NCBI GenBank assembly: GCA_036501625.1 | Contig: DASXZY010000073.1 | Coordinates: forward strand, 3,911-67,910 | Length of the DNA stretch: 64,000 bases | Source of the DNA: Palsa-1400 sp036501625 | Lineage (GTDB): Bacteria > Verrucomicrobiota > Verrucomicrobiia > Limisphaerales > Palsa-1400 | Direction: 5' to 3' | In this document: positions 9,067 through 18,325 of the stretch, piece after piece | How positions within the stretch are numbered: position 1 is the first letter of the stretch | Layout of the letters: each line of letters opens with the position of its first letter | Position numbers and translations under genes: made by a program | Notes under the pieces: generated by a model | Told to the model about the DNA's origin: nothing | Seen by the model: the letters and a program-made list of their open reading frames with translations, nothing else | The model's database searches: none

Positions 9067-12000
9067 TCATCCACGCAGGTTCAACTGGAACAAAACCGCC
9101 GTCCCGCTCGGGCTGGGGCACACTTTGCAGGTACCAGCCATTTTTTGCAGCCGTTGGTTCATGTTCGCCAGTCCATTGCCCGATTGTTTCGCGGCGGGAT
9201 CAAAGCCGACGCCGTTGTCCTCGACGGCGACGGTGAGATTGCGGCCTGCGCAGACAACTTTCACGCGCACTTCCGCGGCGCGAGAATGCCTGGCTGCATT
9301 ATTGACGGCTTCCTTGAAGGCAAGGAAAAGCCCATGGCGAATCTCCGAAGCCACGTCATACTCCGGGACTTCGCTGGGAATATCGAGCCGGCACCGAATC
9401 GGGCCGGAGCGGAAGAACGCCTCGGCGAAGTTCCCGAGATAGCCGACGAGTTCGTTGAGTGAATCGTTTTTTGGATTTACGGCCCAAACGATTTCGTTCA
9501 AAGCAGTGACGATGTTGCGCGACGTGCCCCGGATCTGTTGTGTCAACGAACGGGATTCGATGGGAGGGAGATTCTCGCGTTCCAGGAGCGAACTCAAGAG
9601 GCTGATCTGCGTCAGGCTTGTGCCGAGATCATCGTGCAGGTCGCGCGCGATGCGGGCGCGTTCGCGTTCCATCTCGTGCGTGCGCTCCAGGCGCTCCAAT
9701 TCGACGCGGTGAGCGCGGCGCAATTTGAAGGTGACCGAGAGTATCAACCCCGCGGCCGCCGAAGCGATGAGCAGCGCCTGGAACCACCATGTTTCCCAAA
9801 AGTACGGCAAAACGACGAAGCTGGTCGTCGCGCCTTTTTCGTTCCAAACTCCGTCGCTATTCGCCGCGAGCACACAAAAGCGGTAGGGGCCTGGCGGCAG
9901 CGGCCCGTAGCCGGCTGATCGCTGGTTCATGGCCTCATGCCAATGGCTTTCCACGCCTTTCAATTGCCACTTGAGCCGAACTTTGTCCGGCGCGGTGAAG
10001 TTGATTCCTGTGAAACGGAACTCGACGTAATGACGCCCAGGAGAGATGCGCGCCGGCAGATTAGTTCCCTCCGTATCCGGGCCATCATGCAGAGACCTGA
10101 ATCCCGCAGGCACGCCGTCCACCCGCATCTCCTCGATGACAACGGGCGGCGGCTGATGATTGACAGTCACTTGGCGCGGATCGACGGCGACGAGGCCCTT
10201 GACGGTTGTAAACCAGAGGCGCCCATCGTGCGCCCGCCAGCAGGATGGCTGGAACCATCCTGAATAGGCTTGGGCCGGCAGCCCGTCAAAATGTCCGAAG
10301 ACGGAGAAGGCCGCGTCATTCGTTTCGCCTGCGGCGAGGCGTTTCAAGTCTTCCCGGGAAGCGCGAAAAAGGCCGGCATACGTGCCGCCCCAAAGGTGAC
10401 CCCCGCCATCTTCCAACAATTGCGTAATGCTGTTGTCGGGCAATCCTTGCTCCGCAGTGATGCGAGTGAACGTCCCATGAGCAAAACGCAACAGGCCTCC
10501 TCCGAGGGTGCCGATCCAAATGCTGCCGTCCGTGTCTGGCAGCAAGGCGGAGACGCGCGCACTCGGCCACTCCGCGGGCGGATGATGGCGCGTGGGAATG
10601 TCGTTAACGACCTGCCACAAATCGCCTGGTTCGGTCCCAAACCATAACGTTCCCGGCGGCCCTTCCGCCAGCGCCCGCACGCCGATGTTCTCCACAAAGC
10701 CACGGTCGTTGCCATAAACGGTGAGCTTGCCGTCATAGAAGTAATAGGCGCCGGAGCCGTTGCAAAACCAGACGCGCCCCCGAGAATCTTGCATGATGGC
10801 ATTGGCCACATGGTCGCGCATCCGCTCCATCGGGAATGTCCAGGAAACTTCGTTATTGACGCAATGCACCTCGTTGTTCACGCAGCGGAAGACGCTGCCT
10901 TGCAGCGTGCCAACCCAAATGCCATTGGACGCATCGGGAAAAACCGTGACGCTTTCAATCAACGGTTCGGGACTGGGGGACAGCGGCACCGGCACGAACC
11001 GATCTCCGTCCTGGCGAGCCAGCCCGCCGTTGGCCGTGCCGACCCAAATCAAATTCTGAGCATCTTCGCACACCGATTGGGCGACATCCCCCGGAATGCC
11101 ATCGGCGGCGGAGAATTGTTTAAACTGCCGGCCTCGAATGCGAGCCAGGCCCGCCTCTTTGCTGCCGATCCAGATGTTGCCTTCGCGGTCTTGCAGCCAG
11201 CAGGTGATGAATTTGCTGGGGAGGCCGTCTTGCAATGTCAGCAGTGCCGCGATTCCATCCGGCCGCACGTTCCAAAGACCGACGCCGTATTCGATGGCCC
11301 AAACCCCGCCCGATGAGTCCGCGAAAAAGCGAAGGGAGTTGGCAGCGGGATTGGGCTGAAACCGGGTGGCGGAAACGGTCCATTGCCCGTCCTTCATCTT
11401 GCGGAGCAAATGGTCGTCCCAAACCCACAGACCGCCGTCCAGCGAGGCGACCATCTGGCGCACGCCGCGCGGCGGCGCGTTGGCTGGCTCCCGTTCAGTA
11501 AAACCATTCGGGGAAATTGCGCCGAATTTTTGGTCGGCTGCGACCCAAAGCTCGCCATTGGCGTCCTGGGCCAGAACTCGCGCGGGCGAGCCAAGGTCGA
11601 ACACAGAGGCGCGCTTGTTGTCCGGGCCCGGCGATGCCAGGCGGGCGACTTGATGCTGGTCGGTGAGATACCACAGCGCGCCATCGCGGGCTTGCGTGAA
11701 GGCGGCCGGGGCAGGGGAGGTCGGAGACGGCTGCATATCGACAAGCTGGGCCTCGTTAACGCCGCCCGCGCGCGGCACACGAAAAACGGCCGGATGAAAC
11801 GAAGCCATGAAAACGGCGTCAGCATCTTCGCCCACCAGTTGCAAAGGATGCCAGCGCGGCAGGGCCGTGCGTTTCCGCACAAGATGAAATTTCCCATCGG
11901 TCATCGACGCCGCCGACTCGTTTCCCGCCGTGATCCAAAGAGCGCCGCGAGAATCCACGCTCAAGGTCTCGATTTCGACATCCTCCAATTCTGGCGTGGT

Positions 12001-12270
12001 TTCCGGGTTAAAGACTACAAAGCGGAGGCCGTCGAATCGCGCCAGTCCGCCGCTGCGAGTTCCGATCCAAAGATAACCATCCGGCGTCTGCGCCAGGCAA
12101 TTGACGGAATTCTGGGGCAGCCCATCTTCAGAGCGCCAAACATGTATCAGGTAGTCCGACGCGCCAGACGCCATGCTCTGAGCGCTCGCGGAGGTTGCTC
12201 CAGAAAAGATTAGCCCCGCCAGCAACCAGAAACCCGTGAAGCGGAACGTCAAACACAAGGCGGGTCTCAC
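9067..12270 (-). CDS. Beta-propeller sensor histidine kinase (reg_prop, Y_Y_Y, HisKA_3)
   Basis: The 1,067-residue protein begins with a signal sequence (about 1-30). It continues with many reg_prop repeats of the type PDGYLWIGTRSGGLARFDG that build two periplasmic seven-bladed propellers. A Y_Y_Y domain (about residues 700-800) and one membrane helix (about 820-845) follow. The cytoplasmic part has a HisKA_3 dimerisation helix with the phospho-acceptor H879 in RDLHDDLG and a HATPase domain (VEDNGVGFD, then GNGLANMNQR). It lacks the fused receiver and AraC domain of Bacteroides hybrid systems, so it signals to the separate regulator encoded next. Propeller/Y_Y_Y sensors usually detect glycans or their breakdown products; the ligand here is unknown. 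Confidence 0.93.
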   Translation of the reverse strand: MRPALCLTFRFTGFWLLAGLIFSGATSASAQSMASGASDYLIHVWRSEDGLPQNSVNCLAQTPDGYLWIGTRSGGLARFDGLRFVVFNPETTPELEDVEIETLSVDSRGALWITAGNESAASMTDGKFHLVRKRTALPRWHPLQLVGEDADAVFMASFHPAVFRVPRAGGVNEAQLVDMQPSPTSPAPAAFTQARDGALWYLTDQHQVARLASPGPDNKRASVFDLGSPARVLAQDANGELWVAADQKFGAISPNGFTEREPANAPPRGVRQMVASLDGGLWVWDDHLLRKMKDGQWTVSATRFQPNPAANSLRFFADSSGGVWAIEYGVGLWNVRPDGIAALLTLQDGLPSKFITCWLQDREGNIWIGSKEAGLARIRGRQFKQFSAADGIPGDVAQSVCEDAQNLIWVGTANGGLARQDGDRFVPVPLSPSPEPLIESVTVFPDASNGIWVGTLQGSVFRCVNNEVHCVNNEVSWTFPMERMRDHVANAIMQDSRGRVWFCNGSGAYYFYDGKLTVYGNDRGFVENIGVRALAEGPPGTLWFGTEPGDLWQVVNDIPTRHHPPAEWPSARVSALLPDTDGSIWIGTLGGGLLRFAHGTFTRITAEQGLPDNSITQLLEDGGGHLWGGTYAGLFRASREDLKRLAAGETNDAAFSVFGHFDGLPAQAYSGWFQPSCWRAHDGRLWFTTVKGLVAVDPRQVTVNHQPPPVVIEEMRVDGVPAGFRSLHDGPDTEGTNLPARISPGRHYVEFRFTGINFTAPDKVRLKWQLKGVESHWHEAMNQRSAGYGPLPPGPYRFCVLAANSDGVWNEKGATTSFVVLPYFWETWWFQALLIASAAAGLILSVTFKLRRAHRVELERLERTHEMERERARIARDLHDDLGTSLTQISLLSSLLERENLPPIESRSLTQQIRGTSRNIVTALNEIVWAVNPKNDSLNELVGYLGNFAEAFFRSGPIRCRLDIPSEVPEYDVASEIRHGLFLAFKEAVNNAARHSRAAEVRVKVVCAGRNLTVAVEDNGVGFDPAAKQSGNGLANMNQRLQKMAGTCKVCPSPSGTAVLFQLNLRG

Positions 12271-12361
12271 AGGGCAAACTTTTCTCGGTGCATAGGATGG
12301 ATATTACATCGCAAATTTGTTAGCGCAACACGGGACCGGGTCATGCAGATCGCCGGGCCAG

Positions 12362-12399
12362 AAAAAAGAGGCCGGACGCGGGCATGCGTCCGGCCTCTT
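12362..12399 (-). terminator. Rho-independent terminator of the LamG gene
   Basis: A perfect 14-bp inverted repeat (12366-12379 with 12386-12399) with a 6-base loop is followed, read on the minus strand, by a run of T residues (complement of the A run at 12362-12367). It lies about 30 bases past the stop of the LamG gene that ends at 12431. It separates that gene from the sensor kinase gene. Confidence 0.9.
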
Positions 12400-12430
12400 G
12401 CAATTTCGCTGCCAAGTGGTCCCGCTCAGT

Positions 12431-15298
12431 TCAATCTTTGAGCCGGTAAAACGTGTCGATTGGGGAAAGCGGAACCGTCAGCACATTCAAACCATTTACC
12501 ACCGTCGGCGTTCCGCCAACCGCCGTCCAATTCGGGGATGACAGGCTGGCGGAGGATTGCAGCGTGAAGCCGCTCGCGTTGGCTGGCCATGTGAGAGTGA
12601 TATGGCTGCCCGATGGCGATATTTGCAGCGACGGCCCGGCCACGGTTCCCGGTCCCGAAGTGTAGAGGTTCGCCACCTGGCCGGAGGTCAGCGCGCCATT
12701 CCAAATGCGGAAATCGGAATAGGCGCCCTGGAACATCGGGTCCTGCCACTCATCGCGGGCCATCCAGTTGTCCGTGTCAGGAAACGCCGACCACAAAGCA
12801 GTGTTCGGTGCGCTGGCCACCAGGACTCCGTTGCGATAGAGCTTGTCAAGCTGGCGATCCTGGTCATGCGTGTAAATCACCTGGCTCAAGACGCCGGCCT
12901 GAAGTGCCGGCCCTTGCAGCGTCACATCGTAAGCGGGATTTTGGTCCCATTCGGCGCGCAGCAAACCGTTGGCGCCGTCGTAGGGGCAGATCATGATGTA
13001 CTGCCCGCCACCCAGGGAGAATCCGGGCGTGCCCCCCTGGCCGAAGTCAAACATTTCCTGCCAAACCGGGCCGCCGCTCCAAATGACCCAAATCTCGAAG
13101 CTGGCTTCGTTGGGCAGGGTTGTCACCAAGCCCTCGTTGGACGGGAACATGACCCATCCGCTGTTCGCCGTCGGCATACCGTTGGGAGCCGATACGGGAT
13201 TTGGAGTCGGCATGACCAATTGAGTGCCATTGAGGGACGCCTGTCCTTCAAGCGTGCCATTGATGTTCCCGACGGAATCCGCGATTGTGCTGCTGCCGGC
13301 GGGATCGTGAAACGCATAATGGTGCAGCAATGAAGGCCACGAATTGGCATCCACGACTGTGACTGGTAAAACTCCAGTGACCCCGCCATAACTCGCCGTA
13401 ATCGTCGCGGCGCCGGCGTTCTGCGGAACCACGTTCCCGTTGACAATGGTTGCGACCGACGAGTCGCTGCATGTGATCGTCGCCTGAGTTGTCACATCCA
13501 CGTTCGAGACATTCGCGAAGTTTGCCGTCACGAAAACGGAGGAGCCTAATCCGTGAGCATCCACCGAGCTTGGCCCGGAAACCGTCACCGATCCAAGAGC
13601 GCCGGGGCTTGCCACGATGTTGGATGGGCCAGCCGCGGAATCAACTGCCACCTGCAGGTCCGAGGCGGCGCCTGAATAGATTCGAATTTCGTCAATCGAA
13701 CCCTGGAAGTAAGGGTCGGAACTGAACTGCGAGCGGCCAAAATAATTATCGACGTCAGGAATGGTGTAGAGTGCCTTGCTCTCGGCGCCGGAACCGACTT
13801 TCCGCCCATTCACATAAATGGAAGCCGTCTGGCCCGCGAAATTGTAACTGACGGTCACGCAAACTTCGGTGTTAGTGGCCAGCTCCGATGGCCCGTCGAT
13901 ATCGACTTCACCGCCTTCGTTGATGCCCCATCGCAGCTTGCCATTGGCGCCGTTGTGAGGAATGAGCGCGGTGTAATCTATGCCGGCGGAACCGTTGTTG
14001 GTTCCGAACGAGTAAAGTTCTTGCCAGACGGGTCCGCCGGAAAAATTGACCCATACCTCAAATGTTGCATTCGTGAGGGTTGGCAGAATGCCCGAAGGCA
14101 GTGAGACATAGGCCGAACTCGCGTTGCCGTCCAAGGTCAATTGCCCCGTCCCGGTTAGAGTCGAAGTCGAGCTTCCGTTGACCAGGGTTCCATCCAGGCC
14201 TCCGACCGAATCGGGAATATCCGTGTCACCCGGCTGTCCGTCAAAACTATAGCGATGTTGCAGCACGAGGGGTTGCGGGTTGACAGTGACTGTGAGCGCG
14301 GCGCTCTGTGATTGGTAAGTGGCATGAAGCGTGGCGGCGCCCAAGGCGGTCGCGTGGAAGTTTCCGTCCGCGCCAAAGCTGATGATATTGGTATTGTCTG
14401 AAGAGTAGGTGATGCCCGGAATGGTGGTGATATTGACTTTGTTGGTCAGCCCGCTGTAGGTGGCGACAACGCTTGGGGATATGATGGCGCCCAAAAGCGT
14501 GTTTCCAGAACTGCCGAATTGAATGCCCGCCAGCGAACCGGGTGACGCATTGGTGATGCTGGAGCCGGACTCATAATCAGCCTCCACTTGCACGGGCGTT
14601 TGGGCATTGTTGTAGATGCGGAATTCATCGATGGACCCATTGTAATAGGGATCGGGCCATTGAGAACGTCCGATGTAATCATTGAAGGTATGGCCGACGG
14701 CCTGGGGCGTGATTGTGAAATTGGCCTCAAAGGAAACTTGGACACCGTTATCGAACAGCGCCGCCGTGTGCGCCGCGGCGTCCTCTGTAAAGACGATATG
14801 ATGAAGCACACCAACCGCCGGGCTTGGGCCGAGTATGATGCTTTCGCCAGTCGCTGAGTTTAAATCGCCGTGATACAGCCCGGCGCCATCGGCAAAGCAA
14901 ACGTAAGTCCATGACACGCCGTTGCCGCCGGTCCCTCCCGCGCCGCCGGTGCCCGGCCCGCCCTGGTTGATGCCGAAGTCGAACAGGCGCGCCCAAGTGG
15001 CATTTGCCGCGGGCGTGGTCCAAACCTCGAACGCGAATGAAGTGTAGTTGCTGATAATGTCGTTGGGCAAATAAACGTACCCGCTATTGCCATCGAGCTG
15101 GACGGTCCCGTCGCCGGGATAAGAAGCGCCGGGATAAAGATTTCCGGTCGCTCCCCCGACCGAATCAACAGCGTTGGTGCTGGAGACGGAATCGTTGAAG
15201 CTGTAGCGATGGGTCAAGGCGGCGTTGGCCGACAACGACGTCAACAAGAGGGACATTAAACCGCCGAATTTCAGGACCGATAAGGGGAACTTTTTCAT
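12431..15298 (-). CDS. Secreted protein with three LamG (concanavalin-like) domains
   Basis: The 955-residue product has a signal peptide (MKKFPLSVLKFGG start, cleavage near ANA-ALTH). Three LamG-type jelly rolls follow, each opening with a similar H-[RH]-Y-[SA]-F-x-D phrase (about residues 28, 350 and 665). Ig/Big-like segments link them. Each LamG repeat ends in a phrase like GSIDEFRIYN and carries WQ/WARLFDFG-type strands. The last ~65 residues form a beta-rich tail ending in FYRLKD that resembles the tails of two other secreted proteins here. LamG proteins of this group are thought to bind or act on glycans at the cell surface; no catalytic residues are recognised. An ATG six codons upstream (15316) is an alternative start. 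Neither site has a strong ribosome binding sequence. The gene is divergent from the pseudopilin gene. Confidence 0.85.
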   Translation of the reverse strand: MKKFPLSVLKFGGLMSLLLTSLSANAALTHRYSFNDSVSSTNAVDSVGGATGNLYPGASYPGDGTVQLDGNSGYVYLPNDIISNYTSFAFEVWTTPAANATWARLFDFGINQGGPGTGGAGGTGGNGVSWTYVCFADGAGLYHGDLNSATGESIILGPSPAVGVLHHIVFTEDAAAHTAALFDNGVQVSFEANFTITPQAVGHTFNDYIGRSQWPDPYYNGSIDEFRIYNNAQTPVQVEADYESGSSITNASPGSLAGIQFGSSGNTLLGAIISPSVVATYSGLTNKVNITTIPGITYSSDNTNIISFGADGNFHATALGAATLHATYQSQSAALTVTVNPQPLVLQHRYSFDGQPGDTDIPDSVGGLDGTLVNGSSTSTLTGTGQLTLDGNASSAYVSLPSGILPTLTNATFEVWVNFSGGPVWQELYSFGTNNGSAGIDYTALIPHNGANGKLRWGINEGGEVDIDGPSELATNTEVCVTVSYNFAGQTASIYVNGRKVGSGAESKALYTIPDVDNYFGRSQFSSDPYFQGSIDEIRIYSGAASDLQVAVDSAAGPSNIVASPGALGSVTVSGPSSVDAHGLGSSVFVTANFANVSNVDVTTQATITCSDSSVATIVNGNVVPQNAGAATITASYGGVTGVLPVTVVDANSWPSLLHHYAFHDPAGSSTIADSVGNINGTLEGQASLNGTQLVMPTPNPVSAPNGMPTANSGWVMFPSNEGLVTTLPNEASFEIWVIWSGGPVWQEMFDFGQGGTPGFSLGGGQYIMICPYDGANGLLRAEWDQNPAYDVTLQGPALQAGVLSQVIYTHDQDRQLDKLYRNGVLVASAPNTALWSAFPDTDNWMARDEWQDPMFQGAYSDFRIWNGALTSGQVANLYTSGPGTVAGPSLQISPSGSHITLTWPANASGFTLQSSASLSSPNWTAVGGTPTVVNGLNVLTVPLSPIDTFYRLKD

Positions 15299-15494
15299 GG
15301 AGTATTTTGGATTCATACGGCTCTGGAGTGGGTTTTTGGGATCATTTAAGCGAATCTTAGCTGGTTCATTTTCGGGCCGGTATAGTCCATTGGGATGAGA
15401 AGGCGGCTTGCGGTTCGCTTTCGAAAAAATTCTCATCTCTTTGGACGATGGCGGCGGTTGCGCGGGTGTGCCAGAATCCTATCCAGAACCACAA

Positions 15495-16394
15495 ATGCGA
15501 AACATGTCTGCGCCTCCAAAGAATGGCCCCGAACGAATGTCGGCTGCGAAATCCGGCCGCGGGTTCACCTTGATTGAACTGCTGGTCGTCATCGCTATCA
15601 TCGCGATCCTCGCCGCGTTGTTGCTGCCGGCCCTGTCGAAAGCCAAGGAGTCGGCCAAGCAAACTTCGTGCATCAACAACGTGCGGCAGATCGGCATCGC
15701 CGGAGTCATGTACGTCATCGATTTTCGCCAATACTCAGGGTGCCTCTCCACGCCCCAAGGCGGCTCTCCGAACTACTATTATGTTTGGGCGCCGCGAATA
15801 TTCAGCTATATGAGCAACAACCGCAAGGCCTACAGTTGCCCCGCGGCGCAGGATTATACCGCCTGGGATACGAATTTGAACCATTCACTCGGCGGCATTG
15901 GGCCGGACGGCAATTACGATCCCTATGCCATCACGCACGTCTCTTTTTTTTCCCTCGGCTACAACGATTGGGGCATCCATTTTCAAAATGATGAGGAAGA
16001 AGTTACGGATCCTCAGCTTGGATTGGGCGGCGATATCGACGGCCAACTTCATCAAGGGGCGATCAAGGACAGCGACCTCAAAAGCCCGGCGAATATGATT
16101 TGGGTCTGCGACGTCCCCTCCGTCCCAAAGTCCGAAACACCCGACTTCAATGCCAACACTGAACCAGCGGACGTGCAGACCGCGACCGGGCACTCCGCCT
16201 GCCCGTCCAACCGGCATGACTTCCACACGGTCGTGCTGTTCTGCGATGGGCACGTCGAAACTCCGAAGCGAAACGATTTGCGGGACCCCAAGAACGGTCA
16301 ATGGCGCGCGCGCTGGAATAACGATTATAATCCGCACTTCGGCTACGGCTACTGGCAGGGCAATCCGCCGTGGATAAACTCGCTCGATCAGTAG
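15495..16394 (+). CDS. Type II secretion-type pseudopilin (prepilin N-terminal and H-X9-DG motifs)
   Basis: The 299-residue protein carries a classic class III prepilin signal, GFTLIELLVVIAIIAILAALL, after a basic leader. Cleavage by prepilin peptidase would fall between G and F of RGFTLIE, followed by N-methylation. The C-terminal half ends with the processing-associated motif H-x9-DG (in RHDFHTVVLFCDGH, near residue 240). Such proteins are very numerous in Verrucomicrobia and Planctomycetes and are often scattered singly. They are presumed minor pilins or secreted surface proteins rather than subunits of one operon. The frame is open further upstream (to 15408). ATG 15495 (MRNMSAPP) was chosen because a leader of about 22 residues before the cleavage site is usual. 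Confidence 0.9.
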   Translation: MRNMSAPPKNGPERMSAAKSGRGFTLIELLVVIAIIAILAALLLPALSKAKESAKQTSCINNVRQIGIAGVMYVIDFRQYSGCLSTPQGGSPNYYYVWAPRIFSYMSNNRKAYSCPAAQDYTAWDTNLNHSLGGIGPDGNYDPYAITHVSFFSLGYNDWGIHFQNDEEEVTDPQLGLGGDIDGQLHQGAIKDSDLKSPANMIWVCDVPSVPKSETPDFNANTEPADVQTATGHSACPSNRHDFHTVVLFCDGHVETPKRNDLRDPKNGQWRARWNNDYNPHFGYGYWQGNPPWINSLDQ

Positions 16395-16447
16395 TCGCCG
16401 CCTGCGAATAAACGCAGCCGGATTGATCCGGTTGCTTCAGTCCCGTT

Positions 16448-18247
16448 TCATTCGCTTACCCTCCAGAATGACTGGTTTCCGAGAGGTGTTTTGTTGAGAA
16501 AAACGCTCCACATGCCTTGCAGCAAATTTGGAACGTTCGTGACCGCCGTCCACGGCATGGCGAGACTCGGTGCGTTCTGGAGCTTGAGAAAATGCGAGGT
16601 TTGAGGCCATGAAAACTCGACTTGATTGCTGACGGACCGAATTTGGAGCGCAGCCGGCGCGGCATTGCTAAAGGTTACGTTCATGAAAGCCGCGTTGCAC
16701 TCGAACGCTCGCACGCCGATTTGCCCCCGGGCAAGCGCCCCGCTTTTGTAACTGATGGCCGGTTTGGCCGCGCTATCGACGTAAATGGCAATGTTGCTGC
16801 CCTGCAAATTGACTGTCATGTGGTGCCACGTATTGGTTTTAATGGCCAGCGGGACATTTGTGATCCCCGTCCAAGAGTTGCTCTGGATTCCGAAAACGAT
16901 AAATCCTCCCGTGTCCAGGCCGGCGTAGTAATCAAAACCGCCGTCAGGCCCGGTGTAATCGGGATTCGTCGCGTGGAAAATCAGCCCTGCGTTTCCGGGG
17001 GTGGACAGCATGACATCGGATTGCAGCACTCCATCGGACCAGAACTCGCTTCCGGTTAGCGCCTTGCCGCAGCCATTCGTGTCGTTCAGCCAATAGGCGC
17101 CATTTGCAAACGCAAAATTGCCTCCGTATCGGGTCCAGTTGGAATCCGTCCCAGAACTGAAATCAGATGCATACTGCCGCGGCCACGTCATCGGCGGCGA
17201 CAATGTGCCGAACGTGGACCAGAGGCCATTGGTCGCGGCGCAGACGGCTACCTGATTTGATTGAACCAGATAAATGGCGTCCCAGTCGAAGCTGAAGCCA
17301 AAGTTCCAGGCGGGTGGGTCGATCTTCTGCCACGTCGCCCCGAAATCCTCGCTGAACGAAATCTGATTTTCAGAGGAAGTGACGAGCAGTCTGCCGTCCG
17401 GCAACGCGGCGACGAATGGACCCGCATGTTGACATGGGATGTGAACGCCAAGCGAGGAAGGCCAATCAATTCCGTTGCTTGAAATATTGTAGTAAACGTC
17501 GGCATTGCCGATGCCGACGATTTCATACACCAGGATGTAATTGCTCGTCGCCATTTGGCATATTTGCGGCATGCCCGGCCGGAGATTGCCGCCGCCGGAT
17601 TGTGCAACCGCCCAAATTTCACCGCCCCACGATGCGCCGTTGTTGGTGGAAATTCGTTCGGAAATGATCTGGCTGTAGCCAGGGTGAGCCTCACTCGAGT
17701 AAAACGCCGCCAGCAATCCATTCTGGACCAGGCAGAATTTCGGCTCCCACAGCCCGCCGACGTTTGTGCCTTCGTTTGAATCGATGTTGCTCAGGTAAGT
17801 CCAGGTCAACCCGTTGTTCGTGCTCTGATAGACCGGGAGGTGATAAGAATTGCTCAAGATGAGAGATCGCATCGTCAAGAGGATTGTCCCGTTGGTCAAC
17901 GCGATAAGTTCGCCGTTATCCAGGACGCGGCCGGATTCCTTTACGCTGCAAACGTAGCTCCAAGTGCGGGCGCCGTCCGTGCTGGAGTAAATTCCCAGGT
18001 ATGAATTTTGCCCGCGCGAAAACGTCGTGGAAACGCACAGCCAGGTTCCATTGGTTAAGCGCGCCATCCGCCCCCAGCCGCCGCTTGTGATCTTCGTTCC
18101 TTGATTAGGGGAAGCGAAGCCGGGCCAGCTAACAGGGCCGGAAGGGTCCGCAAACGAAACTAAACCATGCACAAGCCAAACAAACATCAGGGTCCAGACG
18201 GCCACCGCAGCCCAATGCCTCCTCAACTCGCGCTCTGCTCGACACAT
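16448..18247 (-). CDS. Secreted Asp-box (BNR/sialidase-fold) protein with C-terminal LamG-like domain
   Basis: The 599-residue protein has an N-terminal membrane/signal helix (about residues 10-33). A six-bladed sialidase-type propeller follows, marked by four Asp boxes: SSTDGARTW, STNNGLTW, STNNGASW and SEDFGATW. From about residue 355 a LamG/DUF1080-like jelly roll follows (YASDFSSGTDSNWTRYGG to GVRAFECNAAF). The final ~70 residues resemble the C-terminal tail of the LamG protein and the arylsulfotransferase in this window. The sialidase Arg triad could not be verified, so a true sialidase is not claimed; exo-acting glycan hydrolase or binding protein is the safer description. A second ATG at 18283 is possible, but 18247 gives a better signal peptide. 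It converges with the pseudopilin gene. Confidence 0.8.
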   Translation of the reverse strand: MCRAERELRRHWAAVAVWTLMFVWLVHGLVSFADPSGPVSWPGFASPNQGTKITSGGWGRMARLTNGTWLCVSTTFSRGQNSYLGIYSSTDGARTWSYVCSVKESGRVLDNGELIALTNGTILLTMRSLILSNSYHLPVYQSTNNGLTWTYLSNIDSNEGTNVGGLWEPKFCLVQNGLLAAFYSSEAHPGYSQIISERISTNNGASWGGEIWAVAQSGGGNLRPGMPQICQMATSNYILVYEIVGIGNADVYYNISSNGIDWPSSLGVHIPCQHAGPFVAALPDGRLLVTSSENQISFSEDFGATWQKIDPPAWNFGFSFDWDAIYLVQSNQVAVCAATNGLWSTFGTLSPPMTWPRQYASDFSSGTDSNWTRYGGNFAFANGAYWLNDTNGCGKALTGSEFWSDGVLQSDVMLSTPGNAGLIFHATNPDYTGPDGGFDYYAGLDTGGFIVFGIQSNSWTGITNVPLAIKTNTWHHMTVNLQGSNIAIYVDSAAKPAISYKSGALARGQIGVRAFECNAAFMNVTFSNAAPAALQIRSVSNQVEFSWPQTSHFLKLQNAPSLAMPWTAVTNVPNLLQGMWSVFLNKTPLGNQSFWRVSE

Positions 18248-18325
18248 GTTTCCCAATATAACAACTCCCGCCTTGCTTGCCATAGTCCAATGCGATGAGT
18301 GCCCGAACTCGCCGCGCTGCCGGAG

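Noticed and set aside
8952..9074. 41-residue upstream extension of the response regulator
   Set aside because: It overlaps the end of the kinase gene and precedes a perfect receiver-domain start (MIRVAIVED).
11383..12213. 276-codon plus-strand frame
   Set aside because: It is antisense to the propeller part of the sensor kinase.
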